DNA of 64,000 bases from Taklimakanibacter sp049323275 (GTDB taxonomy: Bacteria > Pseudomonadota > Alphaproteobacteria > Rhizobiales > Aestuariivirgaceae), in NCBI GenBank assembly GCA_049323275.1, contig JBMOOM010000016.1:62001-126000 (forward strand), written 5' to 3'. Shown one piece after another: positions 43,347-52,144 of the stretch. The notes beneath the pieces are model-generated. The model made no database searches and was not told the DNA's origin. It worked only from the letters and a program-made list of their open reading frames with translations. Every line of letters begins with the position of its first letter. Position 1 is the first letter of the stretch. Made by a program: the position numbers and the translations under genes.

Positions 43347-44990
43347 ATGACCGATCAGCTCCTTCGCGCCGCCGCTCTCGACAGCAAGGCGTGGCCTTTC
43401 GAAGAGGCCCGCAAGCTCTTGGAGCGCGTGAAGGGCAAAAAACAGCCGGTCAAGGAAGTCCTGTTCGAGACCGGCTACGGCCCCTCGGGCCTGCCGCATA
43501 TCGGCACCTTCGGCGAGGTGGCGCGCACCTCCATGGTGCGCCACGCCTTCGAGACCATGTCGGACATCCCGACGCGCCTTCTGTGCTTCTCCGACGACAT
43601 GGACGGTCTGCGCAAGGTGCCGGACAATATTCCGAACAAGGAGATGGTCGCCCAGCATCTCGGTCGCAAGCTCACCACCATTCCCGATCCCTTCGGCAAA
43701 TATGAGAGCTTCGGCCATCACAACAACGCCATGCTGCGCCGCTTTCTCGACGCCTATGGCTTCCAGTATGAATTCGCCAGCTCGACCGAATATTACATGT
43801 CGGGCCGTTTCGATAAGGCGCTGCTCAGGGCCCTCGAATGCTACGACGAGATCATGGCGATCATGCTGCCGTCGCTGCGCGAGGAGCGCTCGCAGACCTA
43901 TTCGCCCTTCCTCCCCGTCCATCCGGAATCTGGCGTCGTCATGCAGGTGCCGATCGAAAGCCGCGACGTGAAGGCCGGCACCATCGTCTGGCGCGATCCG
44001 GCCTCCGGCAAGGCCTTTGAGACGCCGGTCACCGGCGGCCATTGCAAACTGCAGTGGAAGCCCGACTGGGCGATGCGCTGGTATGCGCTCGATGTCGACT
44101 ATGAAATGTCGGGCAAGGACCTCATCGACTCGGTCAAGCTCGCCAGCCGCATCTGCAAGGTGCTGGGCGCGCCGCCGCCCGACGGCTTCAATTACGAGCT
44201 GTTCCTTGACGAGAAGGGCCAGAAGATATCGAAGTCGAAGGGCAACGGCCTCACCATCGACGAATGGCTGACCTATGCCGATCCGCAGAGCCTGCAGCTC
44301 TTCATGTATTCGAAGCCGCGCGAGGCGAAGAAGCTCTATTTCGACGTGATCCCGCGCGCCGTCGACGACTATCAGGCCTTCCTCGACGCCTATGGCCGCC
44401 AGGACCAGGCGCAGAAGCTCACCAATCCGGTGTGGCACATCCACGCCGGCTCGCCGCCGGCGCCGGAAGTGCTCGTCTCCGAACAGGGCGGGCGCACCCA
44501 GGCGGTTTCCTTCGCGCTCCTCCTTAATCTCGTGGCGGTCGCCAATGCCGAGAGCAAGGATGTGCTGTGGGCCTTCCTCAAGCGCTACGCGCCGTCGGTG
44601 TCGCCCGAGACGCATCCGCGTCTCGACGCGCTGGTCGGCTATGCGATCCGCTACTTCCAGGATTTCGTGAAGCCGCAGAAGAAATACCGCCAGGCCACGG
44701 CGGACGAGCGTCAGGCGCTGGAGGATCTCTCCGCGGCGCTCGCCGGCTTGCCCAAGGAGGCGACGCCGGAAGAGATCCAGCAGGCTGTCTATGATGTCGG
44801 CCGCCGCGATCCCTACAAGACGGTGCAGAAGGACGGCTCGACCGGCGTGTCGCTCGCCTGGTTCAATACCCTCTATCAGGTGCTGCTCGGCGAGGAGAAA
44901 GGCCCGCGCTTCGGGTCCTTCGCGGCCTTGTACGGCCTCGATAATACGCGGGCGCTGATCGGCAAGGCGCTGAAAGGCGAGCTTGGCTGA
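43347..44990 (+). CDS. lysK: Lysine--tRNA ligase, class I
   Basis: 547 residues of the class I (Rossmann) LysRS. The signature HIGT (51-54, in GPSGLPHIGTFGE) and KISKS (about 293-297) are present. This type is unrelated to the usual bacterial class II LysS and is typical of archaea, spirochaetes and alphaproteobacteria. It charges tRNA-Lys in the cytoplasm. A 49-residue gene follows 21 bases later. Confidence 0.96.
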   Translation: MTDQLLRAAALDSKAWPFEEARKLLERVKGKKQPVKEVLFETGYGPSGLPHIGTFGEVARTSMVRHAFETMSDIPTRLLCFSDDMDGLRKVPDNIPNKEMVAQHLGRKLTTIPDPFGKYESFGHHNNAMLRRFLDAYGFQYEFASSTEYYMSGRFDKALLRALECYDEIMAIMLPSLREERSQTYSPFLPVHPESGVVMQVPIESRDVKAGTIVWRDPASGKAFETPVTGGHCKLQWKPDWAMRWYALDVDYEMSGKDLIDSVKLASRICKVLGAPPPDGFNYELFLDEKGQKISKSKGNGLTIDEWLTYADPQSLQLFMYSKPREAKKLYFDVIPRAVDDYQAFLDAYGRQDQAQKLTNPVWHIHAGSPPAPEVLVSEQGGRTQAVSFALLLNLVAVANAESKDVLWAFLKRYAPSVSPETHPRLDALVGYAIRYFQDFVKPQKKYRQATADERQALEDLSAALAGLPKEATPEEIQQAVYDVGRRDPYKTVQKDGSTGVSLAWFNTLYQVLLGEEKGPRFGSFAALYGLDNTRALIGKALKGELG

Positions 44991-45011
44991 GATTGGCTCA
45001 GGAGAATTCCG

Positions 45012-45161
45012 ATGCCGACAGTTGAAGAGTTGCAGAAGAAGCTGGACGATCAGGCCAGGGCCATCGAAGCCCTGGCACTGAGAGTCCGGCAGCTCGAGGA
45101 CTTCGTGGTCTCCGCCAACGCCGTGAATATTCTGAAGAACAATCTGCCGCCGCGGCGATAG
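45012..45161 (+). CDS. Short coiled-coil microprotein downstream of lysK
   Basis: 49 residues: a heptad-like helix MPTVEELQKKLDDQARAIEA continuing to RVRQLEDFVV, then a short polar tail ending NNLPPRR. AGGAG lies just upstream of the ATG. The balanced composition, good ribosome-binding site and close spacing to lysK support a real gene. The sequence resembles short SlyX- or Lpp-like helices but has no signal peptide. The function is unknown. Confidence 0.7.
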   Translation: MPTVEELQKKLDDQARAIEALALRVRQLEDFVVSANAVNILKNNLPPRR

Positions 45162-45166
45162 GGCGC

Positions 45167-46033
45167 CTAGCCGCCTTCGCGGTCGAAGGCGCGCATCATG
45201 AAGATGATGACGCCGAGCCAGCTACCATAGGCGATCATCCGGATGAAGCCGATGGCGATCAGATGCAGGTCGTCCGCTGCATAGCAGGCTGCCTTCATGA
45301 GGCATTTCTTGCGCGTCAGATAGGCGGGTTCCGGGGCGAATTCGAACCAGCCGAGGAATAAAGCAAACCCGACGAGTATGCCAAAGGGTACGAGGATATA
45401 CAGCATCACGATGGGTGAAGAGGCGAACTTGCTGGTACGCATTCTTTCTTGAAGGCGCTGCATGGCCCGCGCTTCTTCGCGTGGCATGCAGAGGATGTAG
45501 GGTGCATAAGCGAGGAAGGCGATCGCGCCGGCGGTGAGGAAAAGTGTCGTCACCGTCTGTACCTTGTAGAGGACTTCCGCCGCGAGCGGCGGCGTCATTT
45601 GCGTCGCGTATTTTCCGACCAGCGGAAAGATCTCATTGCCCCCTGCCGCGATCTGCTTTGTGACGTGCAGGAACAAGGGGTTCTGCGGCGTCGCATAAGT
45701 CGCCGCCACGGCGAGGAGTTCGGCAACGACGAGCACGCCGAGGACAATGGCGAAGACAGCCGGCCTATAGCGTTTGAGATAAGGACCTCTCCGTTGCAAC
45801 TCCGCGTATTTCTGTATCTCCGGATCGCCCTTCACCTGTAGATGGCCGACGAAGCCGATGAAAGCGAGCATGAGCAGGGCGCCGATCCACAACATGCGCA
45901 TGCCCGACGAGGTCGAGTTGACGGCGAAAACCGGAAATGCCGCCAGGAAAGCGACCGCAACGCCCATTACAAGTTTTGGTGTGAGCGCATTTCCATTGTC
46001 ATCCGGCATGACGCACTTGGTCTCGGCACCCAT
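45167..46033 (-). CDS. Hypothetical membrane protein
   Basis: 288 residues with five or six hydrophobic helices (about 21-38, 46-64, 90-112, 163-185, 208-230 and near the C-terminus). Cysteines occur in ILCMPREEA and CLMKAACYAADD. No family is recognised. The start is uncertain: GAGGGAC abuts the ATG at 46033, and an alternative ATG lies at 46009 (MPDDNG). The end is six bases from the convergent microprotein gene. Confidence 0.65.
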   Translation of the reverse strand: MGAETKCVMPDDNGNALTPKLVMGVAVAFLAAFPVFAVNSTSSGMRMLWIGALLMLAFIGFVGHLQVKGDPEIQKYAELQRRGPYLKRYRPAVFAIVLGVLVVAELLAVAATYATPQNPLFLHVTKQIAAGGNEIFPLVGKYATQMTPPLAAEVLYKVQTVTTLFLTAGAIAFLAYAPYILCMPREEARAMQRLQERMRTSKFASSPIVMLYILVPFGILVGFALFLGWFEFAPEPAYLTRKKCLMKAACYAADDLHLIAIGFIRMIAYGSWLGVIIFMMRAFDREGG

Positions 46034-46094
46034 GTCCCTCGGTTAGAGGAAATATGTGCCGGCCCGTCGGACATTGTAAGAGGGCTGGCTCGGA

Positions 46095-47024
46095 CTATTT
46101 GTCGTGGCCCTTGCCGTTATTGCTCGTGCCGCCGCTGCTGTGAGGCCCGCCATGACCTTTGCCGGGATTGTGAGATTCGCTCGGGCTACCATCATCGGCT
46201 TCGCCGCCATTGCCGAAGCCCTTGTTGGACCTTCCCGACTGGCCTGGAGTCTCCCCGGGCGATCCGGGTGGATCAGGCGTGTCCGGTGTGTCCGGGGCGG
46301 CTGCCGCCGCCGCGGCTTTCACATTGGGCGAGATCGCTTTGATATTGGGCGTGCGCTGCACCGCGCGGCTGAAGCAGTTGCGCGTGCCCTGCCGGAATTT
46401 CGAATTGAGCCGGCTCTGATTGACGACGAGCGGGAAGGCCTCGCCGATATTGAGGCCCTTGTCGATGCCGGCGCTCAAGGCCTGCGGATCGCTGATCTTG
46501 CCGCCGCTGGCGACGAGATAGTCGCAGCTGCTGCGCAGCGTCTTGCAATTGCCGCCCCGGCAGAAGCTGACGGCGCCGCGAAACAGGAGGATATAGACGC
46601 GGCCGTTCCTGATGGTGAAGTCGAAGGCGGTGCCGCGGATGCCGATCGTGCCATAGGGCGTATTGATCTTGTGGCCGGAAAAAGCGCCGCTGATATAGCG
46701 GAAGGCGCCCTTCGACGCCTGGATGCTCGCCTGCTGGATCGACTTGCCGCCCTTGTAGATGGATTTGTCGATGGTCACCGTGGCGGACGGCCCGATGGCG
46801 AGCCGGGCCCCGTCATTGAAAATGAACGCGCCGATGCCGGTGGCGTTCGACTTCACGATGTCGTTGAAAAAGACCGGTGACGATTTCTCCAGCACGCGAC
46901 CGCTGGCGCTGACCGTTGTCGAGGCCTGCACGGTGTTGCCGATGGGCGAAGCCGCTTTTGCCGGGCCGATGACTGCGATGACAACGCCGGACAGCGCAGC
47001 CATAAACAGGCGCCAGTTACGCAT
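46095..47024 (-). CDS. FecR-domain secreted protein with Gly/Ser/Pro-rich tail
   Basis: 309 residues with a Sec signal peptide (about 24 residues). The FecR domain (about 40-165) contains VFFNDIVKSNATGIGAFIFN, LAIGPSATVTIDKSIY and the INTPYGTIGIRGTAF motif. A cysteine-containing loop (CRGGNC, SSCDY) follows. The last 75 residues are low-complexity (PDTPDTPDPPGS, GKGHGG). There is no sigma factor or TonB receptor nearby, so it is an orphan FecR-fold protein, probably periplasmic or surface-exposed rather than an anti-sigma factor. Confidence 0.8.
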   Translation of the reverse strand: MRNWRLFMAALSGVVIAVIGPAKAASPIGNTVQASTTVSASGRVLEKSSPVFFNDIVKSNATGIGAFIFNDGARLAIGPSATVTIDKSIYKGGKSIQQASIQASKGAFRYISGAFSGHKINTPYGTIGIRGTAFDFTIRNGRVYILLFRGAVSFCRGGNCKTLRSSCDYLVASGGKISDPQALSAGIDKGLNIGEAFPLVVNQSRLNSKFRQGTRNCFSRAVQRTPNIKAISPNVKAAAAAAAPDTPDTPDPPGSPGETPGQSGRSNKGFGNGGEADDGSPSESHNPGKGHGGPHSSGGTSNNGKGHDK

Positions 47025-47069
47025 GACACCTCTCCGATCTGGGCTTCCGCCCGTGCCCTCGGACTTTTA

Positions 47070-47098
47070 ACCTTAGGTTAACTATAAAGACATGTCAA
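47070..47098 (-). promoter_or_regulatory. Candidate sigma-70 promoter of the FecR gene
   Basis: On the minus strand a perfect TTGACA (47098-47093) is followed after 17 bases by TAAGGT (47075-47070), a weak -10. The start codon at 47024 lies about 45 bases downstream. Confidence 0.4.
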
Positions 47099-47158
47099 AT
47101 AACAGATGTCGATCGGCATCCCTGCCTCCGACTTCGAGCGTTCATGGGCCATTGCGCC

Positions 47159-47794
47159 CTACTGGCTCGCCCAGATGATGCGGGCGATCCAGTCGATGTC
47201 CTTCATCTCGATGCTGCGGACTTCTTCGGCCGGATTGAAGGAGGCGAGCTCCACCGTCTTGGCCGACTGGCGGTGGAGGATGCGTGCCATCACCTCGCCA
47301 TTCGTCATGCGCACGAGCACCCGGTCGCCCTTGCGGATCGACGTCGAGGGCGAGACGATGACGATGTCGCCTTCGCGATAGACGGGCAGGAGGCCTTCGC
47401 CCTGGATCTCGACGGCATAGGCGTTCTGGTCGATGACGCCCGGCGCCTCGATCTCGTCCCAGGATGTGCCGGTCGGAAAGCCCGAATCGTCGAAGAAGCC
47501 GGGTTTGCCGGCTTGCGAATAGGCGATGAGCGGAATCTGCCGCCGCTTCGGCGGTTGGCCCTTGCGGCCGCTTAGAAGATCGCTGAACTCCTCGATCGAG
47601 GCGCCGGAGGCTTCCAGCACGCGCGCGATGCTTTCGGTGGTGGGCCAGCGCGGCCGCCCGTCCGGCCCGTGCCGCTTCGAAGGATTGAAAGACGTGGGAT
47701 CGAGACCGGCCTTCTTGGCAAGACCCGAGGCCGAGAACCCGTAGCGCTCGGCGATGACATCGATGGCGGTCCAGACTTGCTTATGCGTGAACAT
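47159..47794 (-). CDS. S24-type (LexA/CI-like fold) helix-turn-helix regulator
   Basis: 211 residues. An N-terminal HTH (GFSASGLAKKAGLDPTSFN) is followed by the KRHGPDGRPRWPTTESI wing typical of a conserved Hyphomicrobiales family, and a C-terminal S24 domain. The usual self-cleavage Ser (GDSM) is replaced (GEGLLPVYREGD). The expected Lys position reads EVMARIL, so autoproteolysis is unlikely. The start at 47794 is chosen because the family begins MxTHxQxWxAID. The targets are unknown. Confidence 0.85.
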   Translation of the reverse strand: MFTHKQVWTAIDVIAERYGFSASGLAKKAGLDPTSFNPSKRHGPDGRPRWPTTESIARVLEASGASIEEFSDLLSGRKGQPPKRRQIPLIAYSQAGKPGFFDDSGFPTGTSWDEIEAPGVIDQNAYAVEIQGEGLLPVYREGDIVIVSPSTSIRKGDRVLVRMTNGEVMARILHRQSAKTVELASFNPAEEVRSIEMKDIDWIARIIWASQ

Positions 47795-47965
47795 GCCGCG
47801 CTCCTCGACAATACTTAGGGCGTCCGGTGTGGTTCTGTGTTTTCGCAATTATAGGAATAATACCTTAAGTAAGCCGCTTTGTCGAGTCTCGCCAAAAAGG
47901 CGCGTACGCCATGGGTTCCGGAGGCGCTTTTTATGGTCTATGGCTCGGCCGGTTGAGGAGTGTTT

Positions 47966-48310
47966 ATGGCGACGATCTACAAGATTCTGGGCCGCGACGA
48001 ATGGGAAAAGGCCTTAGGGCAGGGCGTTTTCGAAGGCTCGGCGGTCGACCGGCGGGACGGCTTCATCCATTTTTCCGCCGCCCATCAGCTGCGCGAGACG
48101 GTGCGCCGGCATTTTTCCGGGCGCTCCGACCTCATCCTCGCCGCGGTCGACGCGCAGACGCTCGGATCTGAGCTCAAATGGGAAGAATCTCGGGGCGGCG
48201 ACCTCTTCCCGCATCTATATGCGCCGCTTGCCGTCGCCCATATACGCCATGCCGCCCCCTTGCCTTGGACCGGCGACGGGCATGAATTCCCCGCGGACAT
48301 TCCCGCATGA
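47966..48310 (+). CDS. DUF952 family protein
   Basis: 114 residues: ATIYKILGRDEWEKA, DGFIHFSAAHQL and LILAAVDAQTLGSELKWEES are DUF952 signatures. The conserved His in FIHFS suggests an enzymatic or glutathione-S-transferase-like role that is not established. TGAGGAG supplies the ribosome-binding site for ATG at 47966. Overlaps the pyrD start by four bases (ATGA), a conserved pairing in this order. Confidence 0.9.
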   Translation: MATIYKILGRDEWEKALGQGVFEGSAVDRRDGFIHFSAAHQLRETVRRHFSGRSDLILAAVDAQTLGSELKWEESRGGDLFPHLYAPLAVAHIRHAAPLPWTGDGHEFPADIPA

Positions 48311-49386
48311 GCCTCGCCCGCGGGAGTTTTCCGCTCATCCGCCCGCTGCTGCATGCCTTCGATGCCGAAACGGCGCATCGCCTCACCATCGCCGCGCTGA
48401 AGCTGGCGCCCGCGGCGCGGCCAGCCACTTTCGCGCCCGAGCTCGCCACGAAGCTTTTCGGACTCGACTTCGCGCATCCCCTGGGCCTCGCCGCCGGCTT
48501 CGACAAGAACGGCGAGGTGCCGGACGCCATGCTGGCGGAAGGCTTGAGCTTCGTCGAAGTGGGCACGGTGACGCCCTTGCCGCAGCAGGGCAATCCGCGC
48601 CCACGCCTCTTCCGGCTGAGCGAGGACCAGGGGGTCATCAACCGCATGGGCTTCAACAACGAAGGCCACGCCGCGCTCCGCCGCCGTCTCGAGGCGCGCC
48701 GCGCCAGAGGCGGCATCGTCGGCGTCAATATCGGCGCCAACAAGGATGCGGCCGACCGCATCGGCGATTATGTGAAGGGTCTCGAGGCCTTCCGCGATCT
48801 GGCGAGCTATCTGACGGTGAACATCTCCTCGCCCAACACGCCGGGCCTGCGCAATCTCCAGTCCAGGGCCGAGCTCGAAACGCTGCTCGGCCGGCTGAAT
48901 GAAGCGCGGGCGCGCAGGACCGCGCCGCCGCTCCTCGTCAAGATCGCACCCGATCTCGCCGAGGCGGATCTCGACGATATCACGCCGGTTTTCCTGGCCG
49001 GAAAGGTGGACGGCGTCATCGTCTCCAACACGACGATCGGCCGGCCGCATCTGCGCTCGCCGCATGGGCGCGAAACCGGCGGATTGTCCGGCAAGCCGCT
49101 CTTCGATCTGTCGACCTTCATGCTGGCGCAGCTTCGTCAGCGGCTCGAAGGCCGCATTCCGCTGATCGGCGCCGGCGGCATCGACAGCGCCGATGCCGCT
49201 TTCGCCAAGATCGCGGCGGGCGCAAATCTTCTGCAGCTTTATTCGGCGCTGGTCTTCCAGGGACCGGCGCTCATCGCCGCGATCGTCGAAGGGCTCACGG
49301 CGAAATGCCGGGCCTCGGGCCTCGCGAGCATCGCCGGGGCGGTGGGGAGCCAGGCCCGCTTCTACCAGAAGCGGCCGGGAATATAG
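48307..49386 (+). CDS. pyrD: Dihydroorotate dehydrogenase (quinone), class 2
   Basis: 359 residues. The FMN-binding barrel has GLAAGFDKNGE, LTVNISSPNTPGL (catalytic Ser), KIAPDLAEADL and GAGGIDSADAAF. The N-terminal extension (residues about 1-45) is the helical membrane-association domain of class 2 enzymes, which pass electrons to ubiquinone. It catalyses the fourth step of pyrimidine synthesis. Its 3' end overlaps the convergent binding-protein gene by 25 bases. Confidence 0.95.
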   Translation: MSLARGSFPLIRPLLHAFDAETAHRLTIAALKLAPAARPATFAPELATKLFGLDFAHPLGLAAGFDKNGEVPDAMLAEGLSFVEVGTVTPLPQQGNPRPRLFRLSEDQGVINRMGFNNEGHAALRRRLEARRARGGIVGVNIGANKDAADRIGDYVKGLEAFRDLASYLTVNISSPNTPGLRNLQSRAELETLLGRLNEARARRTAPPLLVKIAPDLAEADLDDITPVFLAGKVDGVIVSNTTIGRPHLRSPHGRETGGLSGKPLFDLSTFMLAQLRQRLEGRIPLIGAGGIDSADAAFAKIAAGANLLQLYSALVFQGPALIAAIVEGLTAKCRASGLASIAGAVGSQARFYQKRPGI

Positions 49387-50252
49387 CGCCCGAAGATGCG
49401 GGCATAGCTGCCCGATTCCTGCAGCTGGTCGAGCGCATAGTCGAAGGCCTGGCGCAATTCGTCGTCGCCGCGCCGCACCAGGAAGACATAGGGCCGGCTG
49501 AACAGCGCGTCGTCGTAATAGGCGCCTTCGATATATTTGCAGCAGTTCTGCGAGGCCTCGCCGCGCATCCAGTAGACGAGCTGCAGCCCGTCGCCGAACA
49601 GGAGCTCGACCTTGGCGCCGCGCAGCGCGTCCTCGGCCTCGCCCAGCGTCGGGAAGGGCACGATCTCCGCATCGGCGAAATTGCGCTTGAGCCAAGCCTC
49701 GTAGCCGCTGCCGGCGACGACGGCGATACGTTTGCCGTCGAGCTCGTCGGGCGTGATCGTCTTGAGCTCATTGTCCTTGCGCGCCACGAAGCGGCCGATG
49801 GCGCGGTAGATCGGGCGCGTCGGCTGGAACTGGCTGAGCGTCTTGTCGTCGAGCCTGAGGCCGGCCACCACGCCGCCGCTGTTGGCGGGACCGCCCGCGA
49901 GCTTCTCCCAGGGCATGAGCACGATGCTGCATTTGGTGCGCAATTCGGCGCACACCGCTTCCGCCGTCTCGACCGCGATGCCCTTGGCCTCGCCCGCCGC
50001 GCCCGAATAGCTGAAGGGCGCGAAATCATCGTCGACCATGACGATCACCTGCTCGCGCGTGAAGGAGGCGGGCTTGCCGGCGAGATCGATATGCCGGAAG
50101 CGCGGCAGAGGCGGCGTCTCCTCGGTCGTGCTCGCCGTGGTGGCGGCCTGCTCCTGCGCCCATACGGAAACCGGCCCCGCCAGGCTTGCGGCGAAGAGGA
50201 GAACGAGGAATGCGGTCTTGGTCGCAAGCGAATCCCGGGCCATCGCGCTCAC
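49362..50252 (-). CDS. Extracellular solute-binding protein, family 3 (PBP2 fold)
   Basis: 296 residues starting at a GTG with GGAGG eight bases upstream (ATG at 50243 is an alternative). A Sec signal ends VWA. The PBP2 core runs IVMVDDDFAPFSYSGAAGEA through KGIAVETAEAVCAEL and RIAVVAGSGYEAWL to LEESGSYARIFGRY-like ends. An amino acid or similar small ligand is likely. No ABC permease or ATPase adjoins it, so it is an orphan receptor here. Confidence 0.85.
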   Translation of the reverse strand: MSAMARDSLATKTAFLVLLFAASLAGPVSVWAQEQAATTASTTEETPPLPRFRHIDLAGKPASFTREQVIVMVDDDFAPFSYSGAAGEAKGIAVETAEAVCAELRTKCSIVLMPWEKLAGGPANSGGVVAGLRLDDKTLSQFQPTRPIYRAIGRFVARKDNELKTITPDELDGKRIAVVAGSGYEAWLKRNFADAEIVPFPTLGEAEDALRGAKVELLFGDGLQLVYWMRGEASQNCCKYIEGAYYDDALFSRPYVFLVRRGDDELRQAFDYALDQLQESGSYARIFGRYIPGRFW

Positions 50253-50286
50253 ACCTACAACCTCCCTGCGGCAAAAAAAAGCCGCG

Positions 50287-51228
50287 TCAGACACTCAACA
50301 GCTGCTCGATGAACCCGCTGAGGGCGCGGCGATAGCGGCCCGCATCCTGGTGCCAGGACTGCAGGTGGCCCGCATCAGTCCGGATGAAGGTGGTGGGACC
50401 GTGGCGTGTGGAAAAAACCGCATCGCTGATGCTCATCGGCACCAGCCGGTCGCCGGCGCCATGGGCGATGAAGAGGGGGCCGGGAAAGGCCGCCACGGCG
50501 GCGACGCTGTTGGCGTCGGTCAGCGGCACCGTCAGCTGCAGCGCCAGGAAGCTGTGGACCACCGGCTCGATGGCGGCCGGCAGCGGGAAGCCGAACTGGC
50601 TGATCAGGTTGCGGATGATGGCCCGGCTGTCGAGGGCGGGTGAATCGAGCACCAGCGCCACGATGCTTTTCGCCTGCTCGGAATGCATGAGGAACTGCCC
50701 GACGATGGCGCCCCCCATCGATTCGCCCACCAGGATGATCCGTGTGATGCCGCGCTGGCGCAGGAAGCTCACCGCGGCGTCGAGATCCCGCCACTCGGTG
50801 AGGCCGAAGGCATATTGCCGCTCGAGCGACAAGGGGGCGTCGGCATCGTTGCGGTAGGTGATGAGCAGGACCGGAATGCCGGCCTTGTGCAGCACGGAGA
50901 GGTGGCGGTAGCCGTTCTCGCGCAGGCCCGCTATGCCATGGACATAGATGGCGGCGATATTGGCGGCCCCGCCGGCCGGCACCAGCCAGGCCGGCGCCAG
51001 GCCGAGCTCGGTTGCGATCTTCACTTCCTCGAAGGAATAGCCGAAGGCCGAATGCGGGTCGCCGCGGAAGCCGATGGCGAAGGGGTTGAGCACCGGGTGC
51101 TTGGGCCGCTCCGTCTGAGCCACCGTCAGGAGATCGCGGGCATTATGCGCGATGATCCAGCCGCTGCCGGCGATATAGGCGAGGAAGATCGCGGCGAGGA
51201 CCGATATGAGGGTGACGAATTTCTTCAC
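50287..51228 (-). CDS. Membrane-anchored alpha/beta hydrolase
   Basis: 313 residues starting at GTG 51228 (MKKFVTLISV when translated), with an N-terminal anchor helix of about 20 residues. Hydrolase motifs: AAIYVHGIAG (oxyanion), nucleophile GESMGGAIV, acid in HGAGDRLVP, His in TDAGHLQSW. It resembles the YfhR/BEM46 group of periplasm-facing serine hydrolases. The frame is open far upstream through the next gene, but only out of its reading context. The YbaY/META gene lies upstream on the same strand. Confidence 0.85.
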   Translation of the reverse strand: MKKFVTLISVLAAIFLAYIAGSGWIIAHNARDLLTVAQTERPKHPVLNPFAIGFRGDPHSAFGYSFEEVKIATELGLAPAWLVPAGGAANIAAIYVHGIAGLRENGYRHLSVLHKAGIPVLLITYRNDADAPLSLERQYAFGLTEWRDLDAAVSFLRQRGITRIILVGESMGGAIVGQFLMHSEQAKSIVALVLDSPALDSRAIIRNLISQFGFPLPAAIEPVVHSFLALQLTVPLTDANSVAAVAAFPGPLFIAHGAGDRLVPMSISDAVFSTRHGPTTFIRTDAGHLQSWHQDAGRYRRALSGFIEQLLSV

Positions 51229-51250
51229 GACCGCCGCCGTCGGGCTTGCG

Positions 51251-52024
51251 TCACATGCGGGCGAGGAGCAGCACCTCGCCGCCTTGTGCGTCGAGCAGAT
51301 AGAGCTTGCCGCGCCGATCGTCGATCCGCCACTTCCGCGTGTCGCCGAGCGCTTCGAGGAACTTCGCTTCCTGGTCCATGGCGGCGGGCACGCAGGCCAT
51401 CTTGGTCGAGGCCACGGGGCCGAAGCGAACGCGGTTGCCTGAGATCTCGGCCCTGCCGCTGATCCGGTTGCAGCCGCCGCTGCCCGAGACCCGGCCATCG
51501 CGGCCGATCTCGAGCACCGTCTGCAGATTGTCGATCACGCCGCGCCGGCGGATCGATTCGGCCAGCCATTTGCCGCGCGGGTCGCCGGCCTCGTCGCCGC
51601 CGCCGGACGCGCGCTCGACCTTGATGTCCGTCTCGTCGCGGCCGCCGGAGAAGACCGTATGGCGGGTGGTCGAGATGAACCACAGTTTGCCGTCGACGGT
51701 GATCCGGGCCTGCAGCGCATAGGAGCGGTTGCGACGGATGTCCTTCTCGTCATAACGCAGCCGGTACGGGATGGGCATGCGGTGGCGCGTCTTGACGCGG
51801 GTGACGGCCAGGGTTTTCGACGGCGCGTCGGCGAGCGAGACGTCGAGGAGGCGCACTTCCAGCACCGCATGCGGCGGCAGGGCGATCCGTTCGCGATAGG
51901 AAACGCTGCCGGTGAGCCGCCTGGTGGCGGCGAAGGCCGTTGAGGCCGGCAGGAGGCTGCCCAGCACGGCGAGCCCGATGAGCTGGCGCCGCGAGACAGG
52001 GGTAACGGACTTCCGGTCGCTCAT
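51251..52024 (-). CDS. Secreted YbaY plus META/HslJ-domain protein
   Basis: 257 residues with a twin-arginine leader (SRRQLIGLAVLGS, cleavage after AFA). The YbaY domain (about 33-140) contains LTGSVSYRERIALPPHAVLE and SYALQARITVDG. The META domain (about 150-255) has GSGGCNRISG, TKMACVPAAMDQE and the FLEALGDTRKW segment. Both domains occur in secreted or lipoprotein stress-linked proteins, and the pairing is known. It probably forms an operon with the hydrolase downstream. Confidence 0.88.
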   Translation of the reverse strand: MSDRKSVTPVSRRQLIGLAVLGSLLPASTAFAATRRLTGSVSYRERIALPPHAVLEVRLLDVSLADAPSKTLAVTRVKTRHRMPIPYRLRYDEKDIRRNRSYALQARITVDGKLWFISTTRHTVFSGGRDETDIKVERASGGGDEAGDPRGKWLAESIRRRGVIDNLQTVLEIGRDGRVSGSGGCNRISGRAEISGNRVRFGPVASTKMACVPAAMDQEAKFLEALGDTRKWRIDDRRGKLYLLDAQGGEVLLLARM

Positions 52025-52144
52025 GCCTCTCTCCTTCTCATTCTTCCTATACAGCAAAATAAGGTGGGAAGGTGGCCGGGTGAATTCTGTTGCAATTGTC
52101 GCCAATTGCGCCAAGCTCCGCGCCAGATCACGGGACGGCGGACA

